A DNA stretch of 64,000 nt from contig JBBCBC010000001.1 in NCBI GenBank assembly GCA_037126765.1, forward strand, positions 29,124,804-29,188,803, in the 5' to 3' direction. This document shows, in pieces, positions 33,873-44,378 of this stretch; within the stretch, counting starts at the first letter, position 1, and every line of letters begins with the position of its first letter. The stretch comes from Stenogyne calaminthoides. Lineage: Eukaryota > Streptophyta > Magnoliopsida > Lamiales > Lamiaceae. The translations under genes and the position numbers were made by a program. The notes below the pieces were generated by a model that saw only the letters and a program-made list of their open reading frames with translations, made no database searches and was not told the DNA's origin.

Positions 33873-34286
33873 TGGATTTGATAATATGCCCGCAAGTGGG
33901 TACAAACTTATATGTCAACTGCTTATGTAGCGCGCCACATATGCAAAGTCTCCACCATCATTTAATTAATTTCTTTAATTAATTAAATCTTCTCATTAAT
34001 TATATAAACCTAAACCCTAAACCATGAACCATTCGGGCCGAGTGAACCATGAACCATTCGGGCCGAGTGAACTATGAACCACTCGGGCCGAGTTTGGGTT
34101 CGGGTCGGGTAATTTTTTTTAATATAATTAATAAAATTTGGTAAAATATAGAATATATATAAATGAGAAAATTGAATTAATTAAATAAAATAATTAAATG
34201 ATGGTGGGGACCTTGCATATGTGGCGCGCCACATTAGCGATGGACATATAAGTTTAAGCCCACCTGCGGGCATATTATCAAATTCG
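33873..34286. mobile_element. MITE with long terminal inverted repeats, possibly Mutator-like
   Basis: Terminal inverted repeats of about 100 bp start ATTTGATAATATGCCCGCA at the left. At the right they end TGCGGGCATATTATCAAAT, and include mirrored GCGCGCCACATATGCAA / TTGCATATGTGGCGCGCC. A direct repeat AGTAGTACAT flanks the element (33863-33872, 34287-34296), near the 9-bp TSD usual for Mutator-like elements. The centre holds three copies of a roughly 27-bp unit with ACCATTCGGGCCGAGT (34021-34096). No coding capacity. Confidence 0.75.
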
Positions 34287-34327
34287 AGTAGTACATATAT
34301 ATAATTAACATACATGCTTAATCAATA

Positions 34328-34402
34328 TATTATAACTAAGGAAATATGTATATTTAAGTATATTATAACTAAGGAAATATGTATATTTAAGTATATTATA
34401 AT
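34328..34402 (+). repeat. Tandem repeat, 33-bp unit, about 2.3 copies
   Basis: TATTATAACTAAGGAAATAT starts at 34328 and again at 34361, followed by a partial third copy. Confidence 0.85.
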
Positions 34403-34595
34403 ATTTTTTTATTGTTGATTAATCTTTATACATTTATTTCACTTCTTCTTACTTATAAAAATAATTCAAGAGAAATATCATTTAAATTATGCTATATATT
34501 CAGTAATGATCATGAATTAAAATTACACGTTACATCTATTTATTATAAGCAACATGGAAAAATATTCGATTTATCAAGCACTTCCTCAAATCTGG

Positions 34596-36296
34596 AACTA
34601 ATTTCAGGCCTGAAGGTTAACCGGGACAAATGCACCATAATCGGAATGAATACGGAGGAGGCCCAAATTTCAAATTTTGCATCCTGTCTCGGTTGTATAG
34701 TGGGGTCGATTCCCTTCAAATATCTGGGAGTACGAGTTCGAACGACTCATAGGAAGTTGGCGGATTGGGAGGATGTGGTGAAAAAAATTCGAAACAGGCT
34801 TCAAAAATGGGAGGGTTTGAATATTTCCATTGGTGGGAGACTTACTTTGATCAACTTGGTCCTTTCTTCCATACCAGTTTACTATTTGTCCACCTATCGT
34901 GCTCCTGTTAATACCCTAAGTGAAATCACTAGTTTATAGAGAAAGTTCATATGGGGGTGGGGTTGAGAGTGAAAAGAAAATTTCATGGGTTAAATGGGAT
35001 ACTATTTGCAGCTCAAAATCTTGTGTGTGTGTGTGGGGGGGGGGGGGGGGGGGTTGGGGGTTAAGAATTTAGAGTGGTTTAATAGAGCTCTTTTAGAAAA
35101 ATGGGTGTGGAGATTTTTGAACGAGAGAGGGAGTCTGTGGGGGAGAATAGTGAGGTCGAGATGGGGAGATCCTTGAGGAGTTTAGTCGAGGGAAGGGAGT
35201 AGGGGTGGTGTGAGGATGCCGACAGGGTGGTGGGGAGAGATCTTAAAAGTTGTGGGAGAGGGGGAAGAGAGCTGATTTTTCTCGAGTCTTAGGAAGGAGA
35301 TGGGAGATAGGAGTCTTACTTTGTTCTGGGAGGATAGTTGGGCAGGTTGTGCACCCTTGAAATCCAGCTTTCCAAGGTTGTACAATTTATGCATAGACAC
35401 ACTTGTTAGGGTGAGTGAGATGGGTGAGTGGAGAGATGGGGAGTGGAGATGGGTGTGGCAATGGAGGAGAGCCATTTTCGAGAGAGAACAACCGATGCTT
35501 AATGCTTTAATCAATGTCTTGAATAGGGGTACCCTCTTAAATATGGCAAAACCAACCGATGGAGATGGAGAGCAGCCCCGAATGGCAAATATTCTACCAA
35601 AGAGGCCTACTTAAGAATCTCCAAGCTGACCATGGGAGAAGAGCTGGGAAACAAGGAAGAGTTCAACCTCATATGGAACAAGACGATCCCTTCAAAAGTG
35701 TGTGTTCATGCTTGGAGAATTTTATGGGAGCGCATCCCCACGACAACAAATCTGATCAGACGCCACACATTGCCAAGTCATGCATCACCCCAATGCACTT
35801 TTTGTAATTCCACCCCAGAAATGGTAAGACATGTGATTTTCAAATGTCCACTTACTTATCAATTCTGGATGGATTTCATGAGGTTGGACTCGTAAACGTC
35901 CTAAACTCCACACCGACGAGGAGCATTTTACATTTCAGCAAACTTCTCAAAGGCAAAGGAGCGAAGACGTTTATGGTGTGTTCTTGGCAATGTATTGTTT
36001 GGATGTTATGGAAGAAAAGAAAAGTCTTCAATCAGAAGCACTTCTGGAAGAATTGAAACGACGACTTTGGAATTGGTTAATTGCTACAAAAGGCTGGAAA
36101 TCATTGAAGCCTTTCTCGGAGTGGTTAGTGAATCATGTACCATTTTTTGAATAATAAGAGTAATCTTGGAGTAGCTGCTATATTCGTGCATTGCTATGCT
36201 TCTCTGGAAAGAATGTATCACACTGGTGTATTAAGATCTTTTGGCTATAACTTATACCCCTATTAATAAAAATTACTGTTTACTGATAAAAAAAAA
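34596..36296 (+). pseudogene. 5'-truncated non-LTR retrotransposon (L1-type LINE), ORF2 remnant
   Basis: Frames in succession match the end of a plant LINE reverse transcriptase. ISGLKVNRDKC, IPFKYLGVRV and LQKWEGLNISIGGRLTLI are followed by GGLGVKNLEWFNRALLEKW and SRWGD. The C-terminal zinc-finger-like domain (zf-RVT type) follows, with LIWNKTIPSKVCVHAWRIL, CTFCNSTPEMVRHVIFKCP and YQFWMDF. Endonuclease and polymerase palm are absent, as expected after incomplete reverse transcription. The 3' end is an A-run at 36288-36296. A GT repeat followed by 19 Gs (35035-35053) interrupts it, and many frameshifts are present. No TSD was identified. Confidence 0.85.
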
Positions 36297-36804
36297 TTAT
36301 AGACGTATGAGGCACATTTACATGAGATCGTCTCATGGTGAGACGGGACATAAGTTGGACATGGACGTTTTAACATTTTAGGAGGGGTGAGTGTGATTTA
36401 TACCTAGGTTGTATCCCGTCTCATATGAATTTTTATCTTTATTATAAGATAATTTGAGACGCATATAATATCACATTTATATATTAATAAATATTTATTT
36501 TATTCTTAATTATAAATTTAAGAGATAAATCATGTATGTACAAGTATATATCTGTATACCCTCATCCAACACAATTTGCGATAAATGCATATGTTGTATA
36601 AAACAAGGTCTAGTGTGGACCAGGTACATCGTATAATGTAAATGTATTTTTAAAACATACTCCCTCCGACTCCAACTCAATTGAACATTTGTCAAACTGG
36701 TCCGTTCCAAACTTAATTGAACATTTCTATAAATGATAATAAATCAACTTTTTTTCTTTATCTATATCCTTCAAACACCTCAATATTATATTCAATGTCA
36801 TTAC
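36297..36804. other. Intergenic stretch with inverted-repeat fragments
   Basis: Contains mirrored GAGACGGGAC / ATCCCGTCTCAT motifs (about 36340-36425) and one Stowaway-like end (ACTCCCTCCGACTCC, about 36658). No complete element or gene can be supported. Confidence 0.4.
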
Positions 36805-37598
36805 TGTTGGTAGGGGTGCACCGGAAATGACTAATAAATAAATAAACAACGAAAATAAACAAAAATCAAGTTTTATGCGAATACAATTTCCTTAAAATAA
36901 TTATTCCCTTCACTCTTAGTGCTAGTGAATTGCAGGACACTTGTCTGCCAGGATAAAACGATTCGGAAGCAACGATATCAGCATTATATCTTGCTTGAGT
37001 CGAACTGAAAAATGCTCGATCAATCACCAGAATAAGAAGGAATGCAGAACAAAACGAATGCACGAAGGTGTATAGCAACTGCTGAAAAATATCTGTGTTT
37101 CTCTCCAAACGTGTGAGTTCGATTCTATTTTTCAAGTTGTGTATTCCTTTCGAGTCGCACCTGAAGTGCTAGTTATAGCCCTCAAAAGAAATAGAATCAG
37201 GAGCCTGGCCATAATGGCCTGAACCAAAAACCGAATAGCCATCAATTCCGGTTTTAAGTTCCAAAATATTTCGTAACCACCTGAACTTTATTCAGGTTTC
37301 AAAAACCCCAAAACATGGGTTTCATGCATGGGTTTAAAATGAGACGTGCAAAAAATCGAGGCAAAAATTTGCTTGTACTTCCGCCACCAAACCGGTGCGA
37401 CATTCGTGTACGCAGGTCGCGCTCGCACACAAATTCGGTTTTGAAGGCCACCCGCATAGAAGGTGGAGGGGAATGAACCCACAATAATTTATAAGCAACA
37501 TGTGAGAAGCTCTTTAAATACCCATTTCCTAATTTCACATTTTTCTATGTGGGATAGAAGCTCTTTGCTTTTCCCTTTCCCACTTTCCCATTTATTGG
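36805..37598 (-). mobile_element. Solo LTR fragment, minus strand, broken by a gypsy insertion
   Basis: Reads as an LTR in reverse. It starts TGTTGGTAGGGGTGC, and TTATAAATT at about 37488-37496 provides a minus-strand TATA. No primer-binding site adjoins its end at 36804, so it is solo or truncated. It stops abruptly at 37598 where another LTR begins; the rest would lie beyond that element. Copia-like by general look only. Confidence 0.5.
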
Positions 37599-38591
37599 TG
37601 TTGATAACTAGTTTAAATGGATTAATTGTGTGGAATATGACTTTTGTGGTAACTAACTAATCAAACAATGAGAGTTCAAAAGATTGAACTCTTAAAGATT
37701 TAAAGACTGAAAGCGTAAATAAAGTGCACAGAGACTAGGATAAATTTTGCCTCTTGTATTGATATTTTTCGGACCGTTTTTGGGTCTTAAGTGCCCATAT
37801 TTATACTACATGGGAGAGTACATTACACTCTCTGTTTTTCTTGTCGAGACATCAAATGGTCAAACTTCCATTTAACGCCCAGTACTTCATTTTACATTGA
37901 TTTCCGACATCTCTTGGGAGCTCTTGGGAGCTCGCCTCAGCTAGCAGCGCGACACCTGGCAAGTCCCTCAGTCCTTCGCCGTAGTTCTCTGATCTTTCCC
38001 CAAATCACGTGACCAAAGTTGTCGTCTTGTAGTTCAAATCATTGACTTAGCTACATTTGGATGGTTTTCCTGACTTAGTACCACGCTGCGGCATTAACTC
38101 CCCTTCGTACAAGCGAACATTGCACCTGTTGTACTTTCCGGACAAACTCTGGACAAAAGACCTCTTGCATAGAGCTTTCCGGGCGAGCTAGCTGGATGGG
38201 AGCTCATCGAGCGAGTGGGAGCTCATTGAGTGATCTCATAGCGAGCTAGATGGGAGCTCATCGAGCGAGCTCATAGGGAGCTAGATGGGAGCTCATTGAG
38301 TGAGCTCATAGTGAGCTAGTCGATGAGTTCTCAATGAGTTAGTCCGAACTCATGGTGCGAGCTCATAACGAGCTCTTGACCCTTTATTTTCATAGGATTT
38401 TCTGAGAGCTCTATGAGCTAGCTACTTTACTTGGGCGTGGCGACTTCGGCCCTTTCTTGATGAGCTAGAGTCCATCTCATGTGGGCGAGCTTGGCGTCTT
38501 GTAGGGCCTGGGCGAGTTTGGCCCAGTTATGTTCCTTCATTAACGAGTGAAATATTAATGGGCTTGTGCCTGGATTAATAGTGACACAACA
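37599..38591 (-). repeat. 3' LTR of a minus-strand Ty3/gypsy element
   Basis: On the minus strand it begins TGTTGTGTCACTATT at 38591, directly after a purine-rich tract, and ends TTATCAACA at 37599. A minus-strand TATA motif (GTATAAATATGGG, about 37795-37807) and U5-like sequence follow. An array of GAGCTCAT/GAGCTAG repeats fills about 38190-38360. The left edge is inferred from the CAACA end; no TSD can be tested because the far end is not in the window. Confidence 0.65.
38190..38360 (+). repeat. GAGCTCAT-rich tandem repeat in the gypsy LTR
   Basis: Units such as GATGGGAGCTCATCGAGCGA and GATGGGAGCTCATTGAGTGA recur imperfectly at a period of about 40 bp. Confidence 0.7.
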
Positions 38592-38603
38592 ATTGCCCCT
38601 CAG
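38592..38603 (-). promoter_or_regulatory. Polypurine tract of the minus-strand gypsy element
   Basis: On the minus strand CTGAGGGGCAAT lies directly against the LTR start TGTTGTGTCAC. This sets the orientation of the element: LTR at the left, internal region to the right. Confidence 0.7.
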
Positions 38604-38942
38604 TTCGCTGCTCGTGACATGGTGGAGCGAGCAACGAGCTGATCATCTTCTTTGGACTTTAGTAATGAGGTGTGGAGGTCCAAGGCTCGCGAAGCGGATC
38701 TATAATGACACGAATGGGATAAATGATTCGTTAGCGAGGTGGGCCATGCTCCGAGATGAATCGAATTCACAACTCTTGGGAAATAATCTCTTCAATGTTT
38801 TTTCTTTTTTTAATTTTTAATTTTTTAATTTGGCCGAAAATATGACCAAATTTAAATTTGGCCCACACATTCCTCCTCCAGCAGGTTAGCCCACAAATTA
38901 TGCGAACATGCCATTATTTTTTACCTGGGCCCAATTCCTGTG

Positions 38943-39229
38943 CGCGCTGTCGCGAGCTGCCCGAGGTGTCGCGAGCTGGGGCTGCTGCGAGCTGCTCCGA
39001 GGTACCGCGAGCTGGGACTGCTCCGAGGTACCGCGAGCTGGGACTGCTCCGAGGTGCCGCGAGCCGGGGCTGCTGTGAGCTGCTCCGAGGTGCCGCGAGC
39101 TGGTGCTGCTCCGAGGTGCCGCGAGCTGGGGGCTGTTGCGAGCTCGAGCGAGGTGCCGCGAGCCGGGGCTGCTGCGAGCTGTTCCGAGGTGCCGCGAGCC
39201 GGGGCTGCTGCGAGCTCGCGCGAGCTCAT
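38943..39229 (+). repeat. GC-rich tandem repeat
   Basis: Blocks of GAGCTGCTCCGAGGTGCCGC and GAGCCGGGGCTGCTGC alternate with a basic period of roughly 26 bp and a longer period of about 45 bp. All three plus-strand frames and one minus-strand frame stay open through it, which is a compositional effect. It lies in the internal region of the minus-strand gypsy element, between the LTR and the antisense ORF. Confidence 0.85.
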
Positions 39230-40987
39230 CGGGCTTCAGAGCTCCGGTGAGCTCTGTCGAGCCGTCGTTCGATTTTCCTCGAATTGAAGGTCAATGTGCC
39301 ATGATGCCGCGCTCGTGTGAAAGGAACCTGGGTTTCGAGATGGCATCGTGTGAGCTCGTCCGAGCTCCGAATTTCGAGTTGTGGGCCCAGCTCTGAATTT
39401 TGATTTGAAGTCAAACGGGTAACTGACTCCCTAGATTTCCTGTACTTGAAGACCTCTTAGTTGCTGCAAAAAAGACGAATTCCTTTTCCTTACAGACCAT
39501 AAAGCTGCAGCTGAACTTTCTTCCTTTCCTTTGAATTTTAAATTGGCTATCCACTTTCCATTGCTGTTTACTTTATTTCTTCATAAGAAGTGGCCAAGTC
39601 CCTCGCCATTGTTTACTTCTTCATTGTTTACTCACCTTATTTCATACCATAAAGCTACTTACTTTATTTCTTCTCAAGGAATGTCCCAATCTCTGTTTCC
39701 TGTTCTCTGTTAGTTTGCTTGGCCTTCATCTTCTTTGAACTTCGAAATTCAAAGAAAACCCCAAACAGATTTTCTCTTTCATCTGAACCAGGTCGACGGT
39801 AGATTTGTCTCTCCAAGTGACGTGAAAATCCGGCCGGCTGTCCGAATCTTCCTCTGTTTTGGCGGGCTTAAAATTTTGGCGATACGACATTGTTTCCTAG
39901 GTAGGCTTCGATTATTTCGACTCTTCATTGCTTCTTGCTCAATTGGAGATTTCCTACATTTCTTAAACTTTCCATGATGGCGTGAAGGTCCAGGCTCCGT
40001 TGCAGAAGGGATGCCGCTTTGAGACGGGCTCAGCAACTCTTCGGCGAAAAGGTAACTCGACATTTCCCTTTTCTTTTCTTCTGGTCGAATTCCTTTAAAA
40101 CGAGCTGCCCCTGTTTCCTTCTTTTTAAGAATCACTGAAATTTTTTATTTGGTGCTTTGGGTAATAGCATTTTTGCGTTAGGTCCGCATTTAACTTCAAT
40201 TGCTTTGTTTCCTCATTTCCATCTCACGAATGCTGCTGAAATTAATTACTTGGTGGGCTGCTGAATTTCTTGAATAAATGGGCCATGACATGGGCCTGAA
40301 ATAATGATGTTGTGGGCTTCTTTTTTAACGTTTTCGCGAATGGGCCCGAGTGATATTTTTCAGCTGCGCAATGTTTTTGTCTCACTCATAACTCGAGCTC
40401 CCGATCCCGGATTGAGTTGATTCATTTTTTGTTGCGACCGTCTCGTCGAGGAGCTTTACGTGGTCTAATCCTCTTCTCAAATCACTTTCCAGATTAAAGC
40501 AGTTTTTTATCGTTTCTCGCTCGTTTTCTTTGATAATTGGTAGCTGATAGCTGTAGGCTGAAACCGATGATTTGAGCATGCCTAATAACTGAGTTTGTTA
40601 ATAATTGAGCATGTTGTATGGCGTCAAATTTTTTATAGTTGAGCTTCATAGTTGTTGACTATGTCGAGCGAGCTTGTTGAGTGTTGAATTTGTCGGTAGT
40701 GGGTAGTTCTTCGAGCATGTTGGTAGTATAGCTTGTCTCGTTTGTTCCTCTTGACTCAATATATCTTACATCAGTTTGTGAAAAGACTATTGATGGTTGA
40801 ATGGTTGATACTTTGATTTTGTGAATTTTCCTATTTCTGACATTCACGATTGCTCATTTCTAACATCTGCCGAACATGTGTAGGTGGTGGCTCTCGCAGC
40901 TTTAGATGAAGTGATCTTGCATTGATAGCCTCTCGAGCTCCTTAGGTAAATTTCTTGTTGGTCATATGATTTCCTTTGGTTGGTAGT
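39230..40987 (+). other. Region upstream of the antisense ORF, no gene recognised
   Basis: T/C-rich sequence with short frames lacking known motifs. It may be leader or promoter for the ORF at 40988, or spacer of the gypsy element. Possible donor (AAAAGGTAACT, about 40050) and acceptor (TGTGTAGGTGG, about 40884) sites suggest a spliced leader but are unproven. Confidence 0.35.
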
Positions 40988-41154
40988 ATGTCCGGTGAAG
41001 GTGGTGTAGTTAGTGAAGCTTTGGGTGAGACTGTTGTCGAGTCTTTGGGTGGTTCTGATGATGTTGATGATGGTGGAAGTAGGACCGATGTTGAGGGTGA
41101 TGGTGGTGAGGTGGATGCCGATGAGGGCTCCGATACAGATAGTTTGGTGGATCT

Positions 41155-43154
41155 TGTTGGGAGATGAATTTAATAAAGATATGATTTTGATTAGATCCCA
41201 AAACCCCTGAGTATGACATGTTCAGAATAATCTTGATAGTTGAGTCAGGATTCAGTTTGAGAGTATTCAGGATGTTATCTGCAAAATGTATAGTCAGCAG
41301 ATATAGATCAGGTTAGGATTTGAAGATTCTGAAGAACTCAGTAAGTTTCTAAAGAAACCGAAGTTTCAGTATGAAACTGATGTTTCTGAAGACTCAGTAT
41401 AAAACTGAGATACTGAAGACTCAGCATGAAGACTCAGTATATCAGTCAGTATATCTGTGAAGACTCAGAAGACGCTGAAGACTCAGAAGACCCTGAAGAC
41501 TCAGAAGACTCTGAAGACACAGAAGACAGAAGACTGAAGAACTGAAGATCAAGAATACTGAAGGCACAGTAATTACTGAAGACTCAGTAATGTACTGAAT
41601 GCTCAGTATAAACCTGAATTTTCCGAGGCACTGAAAATATCTATCTGAAGGATTCAATACTGAGAAGATTGCAATTTCTCAGAAAAATAGATATTGCCCA
41701 AGACATTCAAATGCAGACAAAAGGAACTAAGATAAAGTGTTGTTAAGGTTATATCAACTCAAAGATTGTAACCAAAAGAGCCGTTGAGTTGTCTACCTTT
41801 AAACTGGAGACAAAAGTCAAAAAGAGGAAGACAACACTGTACCATACTGACACTGACAGCGACAGGTCACTGAAAAGATGTCAGAAGTACTAAGTTCCAG
41901 ACTGCAAAAAGTGAAGACCGGCTACATGAAAGACTATTGCCTAAAACGTGTTAGGGAGTGTCAAACCCTAAATATAGTCGTTCCTCACACACCATAAGAG
42001 GAAACTCACGAAGCTATCTCTCCAACGGATAGTTTTTCAAGAGTGACCTTGTTGTATGCCTATAAATACTTGTGACCTTCTACATTGAAAGGTTACGGGA
42101 AATTTGTAAGCAACTCAAGAGCTTAAACTTATTATTGCAAGTTGAGGCACTCGAAAAATTGAGAATTTCCCAAGTGCTTTAAATCGAAGAGAGCTCATTC
42201 CACTAAGCCTAGCTTGATAAGATATATCCAAAGCTTAGTCGAGATATCCTAGCCATTGTTCTTTATTGTAAAGGATATCTCATCCTAGTTGGAAACCAAC
42301 CAAGAAACCCCAAAACCCTTTGTAAGGTAGTTTGAGTTTGATTGTTGGTGAGATTGGAGTTGTAAAGAGTAAGTAAACTACATTGAGGTAGTCAGAAAGC
42401 TCTAGAGAAGAAGTGAGTAATCTATCTTGGATAGACAGAAAGCTTGTGTGAGTTTTAAGTTAGTAAACTACAGAGGTAGTCAGAAAGCTCAAAATTAGAA
42501 AGGTTAGTAAACTACAAGAGGTAGTCAGAAAGCCTTAGGAAGTGATTAGTGAATTTCTCTGAAAAGATCAGGGAGAGTGGACGTAGGAGCTTGAGTCTCT
42601 AAACCACTATAATTTCTTTGTGTTCTTTGCTTTTACTGTTTTTGCTTGATTTATATCTGTTGCATTACTTTGTCTTGAAAGCATATTTTCATCGATATTT
42701 CAGTTGGAATCAATCCAATTGAAAGTTGCATATAAATTGAATCACAAACCTAATCACCATTCCATTAAAGGAAGGTTTTTTGGAAAAAAGCTTAAAACGA
42801 GTATAAACTAAGGGCCAACCATTCCAAGACATCCGAGTAGCTAGAACAGATAGTTACCAAAACCGAACTTACTCTTCTAAGGGTTCATGAAGTTAGTTAT
42901 CCGATCCAAGCAACTCGGGATCTCTGAAAACTCGGGACTCGGTTGGGATTATCCGAGGTATCTTTAAAAGCGACTCCGGATCATCATCTCGGATAGACTT
43001 TGACTCGAGCGATTTGTGCTTCTCAGGACCAAATCATTAGGATAACCTTTTATGACCCAAGTTGACCTCGGTAAGAAAAGTTTTAAAAACACTGAACACG
43101 TGTATTCCCCCCCCCCATACACGTGTAAGACTGGAGTTGTTTGCCCGACCAACA
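41155..43154 (+). repeat. 5' LTR of the Sirevirus-type element
   Basis: Starts TGTTGGGAGATGAATTT and ends CGACCAACA. A TATA motif (CTATAAATA) lies at 42060-42068. It keeps a 430-bp block (about 41204-41635), with an array of GAAGACTCAG repeats at 41396-41530, that is absent from the 3' LTR. Repeated CTACA-GAGGTAGTCAGAAAGC blocks lie at 42380-42535. Near the end, a C-run sits between CACGTG motifs. Confidence 0.92.
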
Positions 43155-43156
43155 AG

Positions 43157-43167
43157 TGGTATCGAGC
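43157..43167 (+). promoter_or_regulatory. Altered primer-binding site (TGGTATCGAGC)
   Basis: It lies two bases after the 5' LTR, where TGGTATCAGAGC is expected. The only difference is loss of one A in CAG, giving CG. This is either a disabling mutation or a sequence error of the kind described in the findings. Confidence 0.75.
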
Positions 43168-43185
43168 ACATGGAGGTTTTATTTC

Positions 43186-43720
43186 AAAAAGATCTTGAAG
43201 TTTCTTAAGGGCACAAATTCGGTGAATTGAGGATTATGGTATCCAAATGATGATAACCTTGAATTAACTGGTTACTCGAGATCTTTGATTATGGAGGTTG
43301 CATTAGATTGACAAGAAGTCCACTACAGGAACTTGTCAATTTCTTGGAAGCAAGCTGATATCTTGGTTTTCAAAGAAACATACCTCAATAGCAACCAAGA
43401 TTTCTTTGAAAGAAGTTTGAATACATGGTCGGAAGGCTATCATTTTCTTCGAAATTCTTTGCCTCGCATAACAATTAAGGGATTATAAAGTTGTAGCCAA
43501 TGAAGTACCAATATTTTGTGACAATAATAGTGCCATTGCTATTTCACAAAATCCGTTATTGCACACCGATGCAAGCATGTGGATATCGGACATCACTTCA
43601 TCGTAAATCATGTCGAGAAAAAGGACATCGGGATGGAGAAAATTCATCTTGATAAGCGAGAGCGATATCTTGACTAAACCTTTGGTCAATCAAGATTTCG
43701 GGATCTATCGATTGAATTAG
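43186..43720 (+). pseudogene. RNase H tail of the Sirevirus-type element
   Basis: Translation in changing frames gives ILKFLKGT, DDNLELTGYS, STTGTCQFLG-like and ISWFSKK-like stretches. Then come DYKVVANEVPIFCDNNSAIA, a CKHVDI-like stretch, HHFI and EKIHLD, the C-terminal part of copia RNase H up to the end of pol. Frameshifts cluster where CTG-rich codons would be expected. Everything upstream in pol is deleted; the junction lies at about 43180, some 15 bp after the presumed gag start region. Confidence 0.85.
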
Positions 43721-44378
43721 GGATGTTGGATCCGTGTATAGAGTAAAAAATCCTCTGAAAATTGAAGATTTTCGGATGCATGAAGTTTTCTCGTAATTCT
43801 CTTGAGAAACTCGGGATAAAATTGAAATCTTGAATCGAGTCTCGAAAACTCAGATCTTTGAAGGTCAAGACTCGAGATATCTTGAACCCATTCAAGACTC
43901 ACTATCATCTTGACATTTTTATCAAGGTCAATACTCAAGAAGAAGGATAAAGGGAATTAGTCTCAAGAAGTAACGACTTCATTTTGGACTCATTTATTGC
44001 TTAAGTGAAACTTCAAGAATCATTCGCAATAAATACAAAACACGAGGAATGTTTTTAGGGCGGGATCTTTGAAATTCCTAAAAAAAGAGTCAAACAAATA
44101 TTAAATGCTCTGTTACATTTAATCACCAATGAAGTTAAAATGGCGGCTTACTTTTCGAGGATCAACCTTTCGCCCACCCGATTAATCGTGGATTAATCTT
44201 AACCGTTGTTTTTCACCAAACCGGTACGACTTCCCATGATCTCGAGCTATTTAATCCTTTTGAAAGTCATTCAAGCCAAATTTTATTGAAACCCTTCATT
44301 CCCAAAAACCTCTTTTGAATAAATCCCTTTTACCCAGAAAAACTTCATCGCTCAAAACCCTAAATCTTCAAATCTCAA

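Noticed and set aside
37599..37820. Continuation of the old LTR (36805) to a TACA end at about 37817
   Set aside because: Flanking bases agree over only 4 of 5 positions, and the sequence from 37599 reads better as the U5 end of the minus-strand gypsy LTR.
38858..39250. Cys/Arg/Glu/Leu-rich ORFs on both strands
   Set aside because: They translate the GC-rich tandem repeat; several overlapping frames are open at once and none has domain character.
41013..41219. His/Pro-rich and Met/Val-rich ORFs
   Set aside because: Alternative frames of the acidic start of the antisense ORF and the adjoining LTR.
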